The notes under the pieces were generated by a model. The model was not told where the DNA came from. It searched no databases and saw nothing but the letters and a program-made list of their open reading frames with translations. Position numbers and translations under genes: made by a program. Source: Hahnella lacustris (GTDB lineage Bacteria; Pseudomonadota; Gammaproteobacteria; Burkholderiales; Burkholderiaceae_A). From it: DNA of 64,000 nucleotides. Shown here in pieces: positions 24,257-33,000 of the stretch. Each line of letters opens with the position of its first letter. Position 1 is the stretch's first letter. The stretch lies in assembly GCA_965194655.1 (NCBI GenBank), contig OZ239148.1:744001-808000 (forward strand), written 5' to 3'.

Positions 24257-24793
24257 TCAGACCTTCCCGGTGTAATCGCCGCGAGCAGGGTAGTTCTTGT
24301 CGATCGCAAAATCGATTGCTGCAAGCAACTCATCAAAATGCGGCCTTGCAAATGGCATGGTCTGCACGGCGCCGTAGTAGAGCGTGCCGTCGGGGCGAAT
24401 AAGGAAGACACCGGGTTCAGAGAACAGTGCGGGCTCTTCAATTCCGATCGAGGTGGTGCCCCGAGACGTCGAAATGTAGAGGCCCCAAGCTCTTGCGTCC
24501 GATAGCGAGAGACCGTACCCAAACGGAAGATCAGGCGAATTCACCTTTTTTGACATGTCCTGTGCACGAGCTTCTTCATCACTGCTGATAGCGATGACTC
24601 GGACCCCCCGCTTTTCGAACTCAGGCTGAAGGCGGCCCAACTCGAGGAGGTACTTTGCGCAGATGGGGCAATGTAAGCCACGGTAAAACGAGATCAACGT
24701 GAATTGGGTGGGTGAATCCAACGAGAGATCGAAGTCACCGTGTGCAAGCGTGGGGACCTTCAGTGCTGGAACGGCATGACGGGGCATCAACAT
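24257..24793 (-). CDS. Peroxiredoxin-like protein (AhpC/TSA family)
   Basis: A 178-residue thioredoxin-fold protein with FTLISFYRGLHCPICAKYL. The CPIC motif (near residues 44-47) replaces the usual single peroxidatic Cys plus Thr context. Family segments RVIAISSDEEARAQ and EPGVFLIRPDGTLYY follow. It probably reduces peroxides or acts as a thiol oxidoreductase. The start at 24793 has TAGGAG eight bases upstream; the in-frame GTG three codons earlier overlaps that site. It is divergent from an AraC-type regulator 87 bases away, which likely controls it. Confidence 0.8.
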   Translation of the reverse strand: MLMPRHAVPALKVPTLAHGDFDLSLDSPTQFTLISFYRGLHCPICAKYLLELGRLQPEFEKRGVRVIAISSDEEARAQDMSKKVNSPDLPFGYGLSLSDARAWGLYISTSRGTTSIGIEEPALFSEPGVFLIRPDGTLYYGAVQTMPFARPHFDELLAAIDFAIDKNYPARGDYTGKV

Positions 24794-24880
24794 TTGAACC
24801 ACTCCTAGTAGGGATGAGACTCAGATTATCGAGTACGATCGGGATCACAAAATCTACTAAATACAACAAATCGTCTAAAA

Positions 24881-25729
24881 ATGGATCGACTCACGCCCAT
24901 CCTCGAACGTTTCCCGCCCAAAGTCCGCCTTTTGTTCTCAGGAGATATTCAAGGCGCCGTTTACCTGGAGAAGACCCCGATACTGGGCCATCTGCACTGG
25001 ATTGAGGCGGGTCGAGTCCACTTAGAGGACGGCCATCAAGAGTGCGTGAAGATTGACGCGCCGAGCATTGTTTTCTCGCCGCATGGCGAGCCTCACAGAC
25101 TCATCCCACATCCACATGCCCGAATCGTCTCGGCCGAGTTTGATTTCGGCCAGCGTTACCAGAACCCACTCACGCTCATCGACCCCAAGATCTTGATCAT
25201 TCCGATCGCTAAGGGCTCCGCCTTGAAAGCAGCGAGTAGCCTCATCCTTGAAGAGGCCTTCGCGGATCGGTGTGGGAAGGGGTTCGCGACCAGCCAACTT
25301 CTCCAGTACTTTTTACTTGTCCTCTTTCGTCATCTCATTGCGACTGGGGCGCTGCCGATGGGTGTGACCAAGGCACTCGGTGACGATCGGCTCCTGAAAT
25401 CAGTGACCGCGATTCATCGAGAGCCTCAGAGGAACTGGTCGCTCGAACACTTGGCACAGGTCGCAGGCATGTCCCGAGCGAGCTTTGCGGCCCAGTTCAA
25501 GGCCGCAATGGGAACAACGCCCCTTGGTTACCTCACAGACTGGCGTATGTCACTCGCCCAATCACTGATTGCACAGGGCGTTGGACTCAAGTCAGTCGCG
25601 AGTCAGGTGGGTTACCAGAGCGCAGCCGCTCTGAGTCGAGTATTTACCAAGCATCAAGGGATTAGCCCGAGGAGATGGCGAGAGGTAGGAGCCTCCGTAA
25701 AAACCGGGGCGGTTCAGTATTATTTTTGA
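24881..25729 (+). CDS. AraC-family transcription regulator with cupin-like N-terminal domain
   Basis: A 282-residue regulator. The N-terminal half (SPHGEPHRLIPHPHARIV) looks like the cupin-type sensor domain of the AraC_binding/cupin_6 kind. The C-terminal 100 residues have both helix-turn-helix motifs, LEHLAQVAGMSRASFAAQFK and LKSVASQVGYQSAAALSRVF, then the family ending HQGISPRRWRE. It is divergent from the peroxiredoxin gene, so control of that gene is likely. The inducer is unknown. The end overlaps the convergent HepT gene by ten bases. Confidence 0.85.
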   Translation: MDRLTPILERFPPKVRLLFSGDIQGAVYLEKTPILGHLHWIEAGRVHLEDGHQECVKIDAPSIVFSPHGEPHRLIPHPHARIVSAEFDFGQRYQNPLTLIDPKILIIPIAKGSALKAASSLILEEAFADRCGKGFATSQLLQYFLLVLFRHLIATGALPMGVTKALGDDRLLKSVTAIHREPQRNWSLEHLAQVAGMSRASFAAQFKAAMGTTPLGYLTDWRMSLAQSLIAQGVGLKSVASQVGYQSAAALSRVFTKHQGISPRRWREVGASVKTGAVQYYF

Positions 25730-26076
25730 GCGCTATTTGGAAGTGATCTTAGTGCCTTGAGCAGACTCGGCAAATCAGTCTGCACAATGTCCCAGAGTAT
25801 TTCGTCATCAATTACAGCGTAATTGTGGATCAGCTTGTTGCGGGTGCTGACAATCTCCCGCCACTGAATCTCGGAATGAGACTTTTGAAAGTTGGGGGAG
25901 ATTTTGTTGGCTGCTTCACCGAGAATGGCGAGATTAAAACAGACCGAATCGACTGTCTTGCGATCTTCAGAGAATTGCGTACCCGTCATTCCTTTTGTGT
26001 ACTCGCGAATCGTTTCAATGGACTCAGCCATATCCTCAAGGTACATGCGAGCTGCGCCTGCTGCGTCACTCGACAA
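25720..26076 (-). CDS. hepT: HepT-like ribonuclease toxin (DUF86/HEPN)
   Basis: A 118-residue all-helical HEPN protein with the RNase motif R-x4-H-x-Y in RNKLIHNYAVID and the preceding segment NLAILGEAANKIS. HepT toxins cleave RNA and are silenced by AMPylation of the motif Tyr by their MntA partner. The start overlaps the mntA gene by eleven bases, as in known pairs. It lies at the edge of the tRNA-bounded segment, where a toxin-antitoxin pair could stabilise the element. AMPylation here is inferred from the family. Confidence 0.88.
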   Translation of the reverse strand: MSSDAAGAARMYLEDMAESIETIREYTKGMTGTQFSEDRKTVDSVCFNLAILGEAANKISPNFQKSHSEIQWREIVSTRNKLIHNYAVIDDEILWDIVQTDLPSLLKALRSLPNSAQK

Positions 26077-26359
26077 CTACGGCGTCCTTCTCAATCGAGG
26101 AACGCAGTCGGGGCTTGACTGATTTGAGCGAAATCAGGTCTACCGCTTTCCCTAGTGCATCTTCAAGTCGAAATTGAGCCGCAAAATACTGTTTCGAAGT
26201 AGCAGGTCCCGTGAATTCAACCAGCAGGTCTACATCACTGTTTTCGGTCATCTGATCCCGCGCAGCTGATCCAAAAAGCAGGAGCGTCTTTACCCCGCAT
26301 TCCTTTTCAAGGTAGGGGCGTTCACGACGCAGGATTTCTATGACTTCGGCTTTGGTCAT
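26066..26359 (-). CDS. mntA: MntA-like nucleotidyltransferase antitoxin
   Basis: A 97-residue minimal nucleotidyltransferase with the active-site pattern LLFGSAARDQMTENSDVDLL, which contains GS-x10-D-x-D. Another acidic residue in KAVDLIS completes the triad. MntA AMPylates and inactivates HepT. The ATG at 26359 begins the conserved TKAEVIEILRRERP helix; ATG 26383 is possible. Neither has a clear ribosome binding site. The gene starts about 70 bases from the exact tRNA-Val repeat. Confidence 0.85.
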   Translation of the reverse strand: MTKAEVIEILRRERPYLEKECGVKTLLLFGSAARDQMTENSDVDLLVEFTGPATSKQYFAAQFRLEDALGKAVDLISLKSVKPRLRSSIEKDAVVVE

Positions 26360-26427
26360 GATTGTAATTTTCTCAGGCTGCATCAAATTATGTGCCGTCT
26401 AACGAGCCTGGGCAAGCCTTGTCTTGG

Positions 26428-26473
26428 TGGTGGACGGCACAGGGTTCGAACCTGTGACCCCTGCCGTGTGAAG
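26428..26473 (-). repeat. Exact 46-bp copy of the tRNA-Val 3' half (attachment site)
   Basis: Identical base for base to 33615-33660, which is the part of the intact tRNA-Val gene from the 5' edge of the anticodon loop through the T arm, acceptor strand and CCA. Orientation is the same. This is the footprint left when an element integrates with a tyrosine recombinase in the anticodon loop and restores the tRNA at its other end. Confidence 0.9.
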
Positions 26474-26532
26474 ACGCCAGCGGATTCCGATTCCTCATTT
26501 CGTTCAATGACTTAGCAGATCCAAAGGGCTCT

Positions 26533-26551
26533 GTAGTTAAAAAGTAGTTAA
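26533..26551 (+). repeat. Two direct GTAGTTAA copies, 11-base period
   Basis: GTAGTTAA occurs at 26533-26540 and again at 26544-26551, one helical turn apart and 60 bases from the exact tRNA-Val repeat. Direct repeats on one helix face near an attachment core resemble integrase arm sites, but could also be a regulator site or chance. Confidence 0.3.
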
Positions 26552-26620
26552 GTCACGAGACGCGGGAGACCCGAAAAGCAGGGTCTGTCGAGGACCAGGG
26601 CCTGCTCAAGAAGTGTCGCG

Positions 26621-26638
26621 TAACACGACTCACTATTG
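26621..26638 (+). promoter_or_regulatory. T7-type phage promoter-like sequence
   Basis: TAACACGACTCACTATTG matches the T7 RNA polymerase promoter core TAATACGACTCACTATAG at 16 of 18 positions, including the whole specificity segment CGACTC. It points towards the metal efflux operon, whose first start is about 100 bases downstream. No phage gene is near. Function would require a T7-like polymerase. Confidence 0.35.
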
Positions 26639-26688
26639 CCCCCCCAATAAATTGGTGGTCAGCTTTGACGCCCCATCGATTAAAAAGG

Positions 26689-26699
26689 CTTAGCCTAAG
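26689..26699. promoter_or_regulatory. Dyad CTTAG-C-CTAAG upstream of the metal efflux operon
   Basis: A perfect five-base inverted repeat with a one-base centre. It lies 19 bases after a TTGACG -35-like hexamer (26665-26670) and 39 bases before the first gene. The dyad would sit at the -10 region, where a metal-responsive regulator could act. No regulator gene is present in the operon. Confidence 0.3.
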
Positions 26700-26738
26700 T
26701 AGGCGATTATCGGCTTCTGGGTGTGATAGGCTGCAGCG

Positions 26739-27152
26739 GTGAAAAAAGTCTGCGCCCTTGTGCTGTCACTGGTCCTGCCATTTCAGGCGGTCGTGGCATC
26801 TGCGCTTGGGCATTGCCCAGAGCGACCGGCTCACGTTGTTGCTTCGCAGTTAAAGCCTCAACAGGCAACGGAGATGAGCCGTAGCGCTGGTCATCATGAT
26901 CACCAATCGCTTCACCAGAAGACATCAGTCGAGACCCCCCAAAACTCTGGCGACCACACCTATAAGCAGGTGCACGATTCGCATCGATGCGGAACCTGCC
27001 ACTCTGGCTGTGCGTCGATCGCGCTGCTGCCGCCCCAGGACGCCGAGATCTCGTCCGTTCAATCGCCTCAACCCGCCGACGTTAGTCGTCTTCAAGCACT
27101 CTCTCCCCCATTAGACCAACCAGAGCGCCCTCAATGGGCTCCCCGCGCCTAA
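26739..27152 (+). CDS. CzcI-like exported Cys/His-rich protein
   Basis: A 137-residue protein with a signal peptide (residues 1-22). The mature part is rich in His and Cys: GHCPERPAH, SAGHHDHQSLHQK and HDSHRCGTCHSGC. It occupies the position of czcI, the small periplasmic protein encoded first in cobalt-zinc-cadmium efflux operons, and probably buffers or senses metal. It begins with GTG after TAGG ten bases upstream; no ATG is available near the signal peptide. The tail after residue 95 is Pro-rich and probably unfolded. Confidence 0.6.
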   Translation: MKKVCALVLSLVLPFQAVVASALGHCPERPAHVVASQLKPQQATEMSRSAGHHDHQSLHQKTSVETPQNSGDHTYKQVHDSHRCGTCHSGCASIALLPPQDAEISSVQSPQPADVSRLQALSPPLDQPERPQWAPRA

Positions 27153-27238
27153 TCGGCGGGGATTTGCTGGCTTCAAGCTAACCCGAGACGCTTGCCTGCG
27201 TCCCCGCTCATTTCCTTTTTTTGATTTAGGAGAATGGG

Positions 27239-28516
27239 ATGGGTGTTTTACGTGGACAGTTGTTTGCCGGTCTGATGTTGTTGACGGCGCCGGCTTGGGC
27301 GGCCGACGCCATCAGCATGGCCGCGATTTTTCAAAAGGCATTGGATTATCAATCCGTTGGGCGCGTGATGGCTCTGCGTGAGCAAGCTGCAGCCGAACGC
27401 ATGGCCAGTGCTGGTCGTTTGATTGCAGGCACACCCAGTGTCAGCCTGTCGCAAAAGTCTGATCGTTGGAACAAGGATGCCGGGAGCCAGGAAGACGCGG
27501 TAGGGCTGACAGTCCCACTCTGGCGTTGGGGCGAGCGCCAGGCGGCCATCGCAGCTGCGAGCTCTGGATCCGAGAGTGTTCGGACGGAATCCGAGGTGCA
27601 GCGTCTCTTCCTAGCGGGTCAGGTGCGAGATAGTGTGTGGGGTTACCTGCGCGCATCGCTTCGTGAACAGATGCTCAACAGGCAGCTGGAAGAGGCTCTC
27701 AAGACAGATGCGGACGCGATAAGGCGCTTGGAGGCAGGTGACATTTCGCGGGTTGATCGGCTAAATGCCAGGATGGCGGCGCAGAGCCTGCAGACTGAGC
27801 TCGTCGAACAGGCGAATCGTCGGTTGAAGGCTGAGCGACAGCTTGTTACAGCCACCGGATTATCAGGAGCCGACATGGGCGTTGGATCCGATGTGGCAGC
27901 ACTGAGTGAAGCGATCAATCGTTTGGCCGAGACGTTGCCGCAGGCTGAAGAGCGTCAGCGCGCCTTGGAGAGTTCCATTGAGTACGTGCAGCTAGTGGCC
28001 AGGGTTCGTCACGGCCAGGATCAGCTGCGTCTGATTCAGCAGCGCGGGTCTGGTAGTCCTGAACTCAGCATCGAGTCCACTCGCTCCAGATCCGTCTTCG
28101 GCGAGCCATTCGCCCAGACCACAACCTTGTCTGTTTCGGTGCCGTTCGGTGGGGGTGCCTCGCAGCGGGCAGAATTGGCCGATGTCGCATCTGATTTGGC
28201 CAACGCAGAGCAAGCGCTCATGCGGTACCAAAAGACATTTGAATTTGGATGGTCCACAGGATTAGCGATCGTCTCTCAAAAGCAACGCGCTCGGGATGTA
28301 GCCAAGCAGCGCAGCCTGGATGCGATGGTCATCTTGCAGGCCCTGACCAAGTCCGCTGAGGCCGGTGAGATTGATTATTTAGAGCGCTTGCGGGCGGAGC
28401 GACAGTCATTTGAGGCCCAGTTGGCCGCACTTGATACCGATGTGGATTATCACCAGACCGTCTCAGATTTCTTGCAATCAATCGGCCGTAAGCCGAGTGG
28501 AGTTCGGCAACCATGA
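27239..28516 (+). CDS. Outer-membrane efflux protein (CzcC/TolC family)
   Basis: A 425-residue protein with a signal peptide ending APAWAAD. Long heptad-like helical stretches follow, such as LRASLREQMLNRQLEEALKT with DADAIRRLEAGDISRVDRLN, and a second similar repeat near residues 350-400. This duplicated helix layout is that of trimeric outer-membrane efflux channels. It would connect the RND pump to the outside. AGGAG six bases before the ATG supports the start. The stop overlaps the next gene by four bases. Confidence 0.85.
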   Translation: MGVLRGQLFAGLMLLTAPAWAADAISMAAIFQKALDYQSVGRVMALREQAAAERMASAGRLIAGTPSVSLSQKSDRWNKDAGSQEDAVGLTVPLWRWGERQAAIAAASSGSESVRTESEVQRLFLAGQVRDSVWGYLRASLREQMLNRQLEEALKTDADAIRRLEAGDISRVDRLNARMAAQSLQTELVEQANRRLKAERQLVTATGLSGADMGVGSDVAALSEAINRLAETLPQAEERQRALESSIEYVQLVARVRHGQDQLRLIQQRGSGSPELSIESTRSRSVFGEPFAQTTTLSVSVPFGGGASQRAELADVASDLANAEQALMRYQKTFEFGWSTGLAIVSQKQRARDVAKQRSLDAMVILQALTKSAEAGEIDYLERLRAERQSFEAQLAALDTDVDYHQTVSDFLQSIGRKPSGVRQP

Positions 28517-29043
28517 GAAAAATGATCGTCAATTTTGTTTGTTCCGTCCTATTCAGTGGGCCAGCGTTCGCAGGTCCTGGACATGACCATGGAGAGGCCG
28601 TGGCCCCAGCTGGGCCGGTCTTGGTGATGCCCAAGCTGGTGCTTGAGTCAGATCTGACCGAATTGGTCGCCGTGGTGGAGGGTCGCCAGTTACGCGTTTA
28701 CCTAGATGGCTGGGGAGATAACCGTCCGGTGGATGCGAGTCTTAACCTAGAGCTCAATGGCGTTGCTGTGCCGGTGAAGCGGCTGGAGGCTGGATTATTT
28801 GAGGTATCCCTTGGCGAGCTAAGTGATCAACGGCGCATTGGATTGGTCGCGACGGTCGCTTTGAAGGACGAGATAGATTTATTGGCCGGCGACTTGGTGA
28901 TGAGCCAGGACTCGGCTGACGTCCATGGATTTCACTGGCAGACGTACGTCTTGTTAGCGCTGGCTGTCCTATGCGCCCTGGTCTTGCTGATTTTCGTTGC
29001 GCGCCGCATCCAGAAATATCGTGCCGAGGGAGCCACATCATGA
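28513..29043 (+). CDS. Membrane-anchored periplasmic protein with GPGHDHG tag, RND operon
   Basis: A 176-residue protein: signal peptide, mature N-terminus GPGHDHGEAV (residues 21-30), a beta-rich domain (ELVAVVEGRQLRVYLDGWGD), and one membrane helix near the C-terminus (YVLLALAVLCALVLLIFVA). The domain resembles the small N-terminal module of some CzcB-type adaptors, here as a separate gene. It lies between the outer-membrane channel and the adaptor gene and overlaps both by four bases. A role in passing metal to the pump is inferred. I know no named family. Confidence 0.6.
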   Translation: MRKMIVNFVCSVLFSGPAFAGPGHDHGEAVAPAGPVLVMPKLVLESDLTELVAVVEGRQLRVYLDGWGDNRPVDASLNLELNGVAVPVKRLEAGLFEVSLGELSDQRRIGLVATVALKDEIDLLAGDLVMSQDSADVHGFHWQTYVLLALAVLCALVLLIFVARRIQKYRAEGATS

Positions 29044-30077
29044 GAGAACTTCTGGCTGCTTGTCAGTTTCCTGCAACGGTTGTTTTTGCCATGCTTGTTT
29101 GGCAATCACCAGTCTTGGCTGGCCCCGGACACGATCATGGAGATGCGCCGCCAGCCGCTGTCTCAGGAGCTTTCCCCCAGCGTCAGGCGGACGGTTCCGT
29201 TGTTATGCCCAAGTCGGCCCAGCGGCAGCTGCGCATTCAAACGTTGGTTGTTCAGAAGGAACAACGCAGCCCGGTCATTGAGCTGGCTGGACGAGTGGTA
29301 ATGGATCCCAACGCCAGCGGCAAGGTGCAGACGTTGATCACTGGACGGGTTCGAGCAGATCAAAAAGGTTTACCTACGGTTGGGCAACGGGTCCAGAAGG
29401 GGCAGGTTCTAGCTTACGTCTCGTCCGAGGTTGACGCTGAGGGCCGCTCTTTGGCGCAGATTCGGTTGGAGCGGCTCACGAATCTGGCCGACTCGGTTTC
29501 TCGCCGAAAGCTGGAGGAGGCCCAGGCGGCTGTAGCCAATGAGGTACTCCGGGCACCAATCTCCGGTGTGATTGCCACGGCAAATGCATCGGTCGGTCAG
29601 GTGGTAGAAGCTCGTGAGATTTTATTCGAGGTCATTGATCCCAAGCGTCTCATGGTTGAGGGTTTACTCTACGACCCGGGTCTGGCCTCTTTGATCGGCA
29701 ATGGCACCATGCGGGTCGGACAGACTGTTGTTCCTCTGACCTTGGTTGGGGTGTCCAGCGCCCTTCGCGATCAGGTCATTCCCGTGAAGTATCGCGTCAC
29801 CGGTGATAGGGCAGTAGCAGTACAACTGAATCTGCTGACCACTATTTTTGCGAATCTCACGCGGAAGGTTGAGGGCCATGTGCTGCCAGTCCAGGCAGTC
29901 GTTCGAGGTCCATCCAATCAATCGATTGTTTGGGTCAAGCATGATCCTGAGCGATTCGAACCTCGTTTGGTGACGTTTACACCGATCAGTGCGGATCAGG
30001 TGTCGGTGACCTCCGGCCTGCAGGACCGCGACCGGGTGGTGATCATCGGCGCGTCCTTGATCAACCAGGTTCGCTAG
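29040..30077 (+). CDS. RND efflux periplasmic adaptor (CzcB-like membrane fusion protein)
   Basis: A 345-residue adaptor. The signal peptide ends QSPVLA and is followed by GPGHDHGDAPPA (residues 28 onwards). The barrel-sandwich domain is split by a helical hairpin: GRVRADQKGLPTVGQRVQKG, then RLERLTNLADSVSRRKLEEA and VLRAPISGVIATANASVGQV. Adaptors of this kind link the RND pump to the outer channel. The ATG at 29040 overlaps the previous stop (ATGA) and gives a proper signal peptide; the frame extends farther upstream without support. The helical hairpin is short. Confidence 0.85.
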   Translation: MRELLAACQFPATVVFAMLVWQSPVLAGPGHDHGDAPPAAVSGAFPQRQADGSVVMPKSAQRQLRIQTLVVQKEQRSPVIELAGRVVMDPNASGKVQTLITGRVRADQKGLPTVGQRVQKGQVLAYVSSEVDAEGRSLAQIRLERLTNLADSVSRRKLEEAQAAVANEVLRAPISGVIATANASVGQVVEAREILFEVIDPKRLMVEGLLYDPGLASLIGNGTMRVGQTVVPLTLVGVSSALRDQVIPVKYRVTGDRAVAVQLNLLTTIFANLTRKVEGHVLPVQAVVRGPSNQSIVWVKHDPERFEPRLVTFTPISADQVSVTSGLQDRDRVVIIGASLINQVR

Positions 30078-30087
30078 GAGTCACGAC

Positions 30088-33000
30088 ATGTTCACATGGA
30101 TCCTAGAAGGCAGCCTTAAAAATCGGCTCTTCGTGGTGTTGGCAAGTTTGGTGGTCATGGCCTACGGCGTGTTTACCTTGTCCCACACTGGTGTCGACGT
30201 TTTTCCAGACTTGAACAAGCCGACTGTCACCATCATGACGGAGGCGGGCGGAATGGCGGCCGAGGAGGTTGAGCAGCTGATTACCTTCCCCCTGGAGAGC
30301 ACGATCAATGGTCTTCCTGGTGTTGAGGGAGTGAGATCCGTTTCGTCGGCCGGCCTGTCTTTTCTCTACGTCACATTCGGTTGGGAGATGGATCTCTATC
30401 GGGCTCGGCAGTTGGTTGCCGAGCGCATCAACTCGATGGAGGAGTCTTTACCCGGCGGAGTGGTCCCCCGAATGGGACCTATCAGCTCTGTGATGGGCGA
30501 GATCATGCAAATTGCCATTCCGATTGACACGAACAAGATCTCCTTGATGCAGGTCCGTGAATACGCTGACTGGGTGCTGCGCCCACGGCTGATGTCCATT
30601 CCGGGGGTAGCGCAGGTCATTCCAATTGGTGGAGAGGTGAGGCAGTTTCAGGTCCAGCCTGACACAGTCAGAATGGCGAGATTGGCAATCTCTTACAGCG
30701 ACCTCGAGGCTGCCCTGAAGGGTTTTTCTGCCAATACGTCGGGTGGATTTTTAGAGCTCAATGGTCGAGAGTATTTGATCCGAAATCTTGGCCAAACGTC
30801 ACGGCTCGATGATCTTCGTAATCTTGCGATCAGCGCTCGAGACGGTCAGGTCGTTAAGCTTCGGCAGATTGCGTCGGTGGAGTTTGCGGCGGCCATCAAA
30901 CGGGGTGACGGTGGTTTTGGTGGGAGGCCCGCCGTGATCCTCGGCGTTCAGAAGCAGCCGACAGCCGATACGATCTCGCTTACCCAGTCGATTGAGTCTG
31001 CTCTAGGTGAGTTGAAGGCAGGACTTCCGGCAGGAATGGACGCGCCGAGAGTCACCTTCCGGCAGGCCTCCTTCATCGAGGCCTCGATTAGCAACCTTAA
31101 CGGTAAGCTCGTCGCAGCCTCAGTGTTCGTAGCTCTGACGCTTTTCGTCTTTCTGGGAACGGTTCGTCCGACAATTATTGCTCTTACTGCCATTCCCGTC
31201 TCAATCTGCGTGACCGCGCTTGTGTTCGGCTACTTTGGTCTGACCATCAACACCATGACGTTGGGCGGACTTGCAATTGCGATTGGTGGTTTGGTGGACG
31301 ATGCAATCGTCGACGTTGAGAACATCATTCGGCGTCTCCGGATGAACAATCAGCTCAATGGTCCTCCCCGTTTGCCCCCCCTAGAGGTTGTACGGAGGGC
31401 TTCGTTGGAGGTTCGAAGCGGAATCCTCTATGCAACGGTTATCATTGTTCTGGTTTTTTTGCCGTTGTTCTTCTTGCCAGGCATTGAGGGCCGTCTCTTT
31501 GTACCGCTGGGAGTGGCTTTTATTGCATCGACTCTGGCATCGCTATTGGTCTCCGTGACCATTACGCCCGTGTTGGCCTACTACCTGATTCCGTCGATGA
31601 GGTCTCTGCATCACGGTGACACAAGGTTTCTAACCTGGCTGAAGACCCATTATGTGACCGTCCTTCGGAAGGTCATGGCTACTCCAAAGCGGGCGCTCCA
31701 GCTTGGTTTGGCTGGTGTGGTCTTGGCAGTGGCAGCAGTCCCTTTTTTCCCGACTTCTTTTCTACCGCCTTTTAACGAGGGCACTTTGCTCGTTGGCATG
31801 CGACTGAATCCCGGTGTGACGCTGTCTGAATCATCCGCTCTGGCCAGTGAGGCGGAACGTTTGTTGGGGCAGGTGCCTGAGGTTGCATACGTTGGACGGC
31901 GCAGCGGACGAGCCGAACTTGATGAGCATGCGGAGGGCGTTCATGTCAGTGAGATCGATATTGGACTCATTTCCAGTGGCGAGATGAAGCGATCGATGAC
32001 GGAGGTCCAGGCGGACATCCGTGACCGTCTACGGAACCTACCTGCAGCCGTCGCGATTGGTCAGCCCATTTCACACCGAATTGACCATATGCTCTCCGGC
32101 GTGCGTGCTCAGATCGCTATCAAGATCTATGGTGAGGACCTGGATCAGCTGAGAGCTCAGGCCGAGATGCTGCGAAGTCGGCTAGCAGGCTTGCCGGGTC
32201 TTGTTGATCTAGAGGTTGAAAAGCAAGTCTTGGCGCCCCAGATCAAGATTCGAGTGGACCAGCAGCGGGTCGCCCAGTATGGGCTCTCGAGTTCCCAGTT
32301 AACCGGGGTCTTGCAGTCTTTGGTGGGCGGAGAAAAGGTGACCCAGATCATGGAGCAGGGTAGGCGGTTTGCTCTCGTCGTTCGGGTGCCAGAGTCCGCA
32401 CGTGGGCCACAGGGCTTGGGTAACCTCATGATCGATACGCCCAGTGGACGGGTGCCTCTGTCTCTGTTGGCTGAAATTGAGGAGAGTGATGGTCCCAATC
32501 AGATCAGCAGAGACGATGGTAAACGTCGTATTGTTCTATCTGCCAATACTCAGGGCCGTGCCCTCTCTTCGGTCGTTACAGACATTCGAAAGGTCTCTGC
32601 AGAGATCAGGCTGCCTGAGGGCTTTTACATCACGATTGGCGGTCAGTTTGAGGCGCAGGAACGGGCTTCCCGTCTGGTTCTGATGCTTTCAGTCGTGTCT
32701 TTGGTCATGATGTTCGTGGTTTTGCACGCGCGCTACCAATCCTGGAGATTGTCGGCGCTGATTATGGCGAACATTCCATTGGCATTGGTGGGCTCAGTGA
32801 TGGGATTGGCTCTATCCGGTCAACCACTCTCGATCGCGGCCCTCATCGGTTTCGTCACGCTGGCAGGCATATCAGTGCGAAATGGCATCCTGAAGGTCAG
32901 TCATTACTTGAATCTCATGCGTCAGGAGGGGGAGCAATTCGATCAAAAGATGATTATTCGGGGGTCGTTGGAGCGCTTGGCTCCCGTACTTATGACCGCC

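Larger units (their letters stand above)
22090..26473. mobile_element. Outer integrase-less segment bounded by tRNA-Val 3' repeats
   Basis: About 4.35 kb between the decayed and the exact tRNA-Val 3' copies. Cargo: a SEC-C protein, DM13 and DsrE-type exported proteins, a peroxiredoxin with an AraC regulator, and a HepT/MntA toxin-antitoxin pair. There is no integrase, excisionase or transposase. The decay of the outer repeat suggests that this is the older of the two insertions. Confidence 0.45.

Noticed and set aside
26428..26473. Third functional tRNA-Val gene
   Set aside because: Identical to the 3' half but no 5' half precedes it, so it cannot fold.
26644..26655. CCAAT-AA-ATTGG dyad as a regulator site
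   Set aside because: Five-base arms in A/T-rich context are expected by chance and no gene or promoter element lines up with it.
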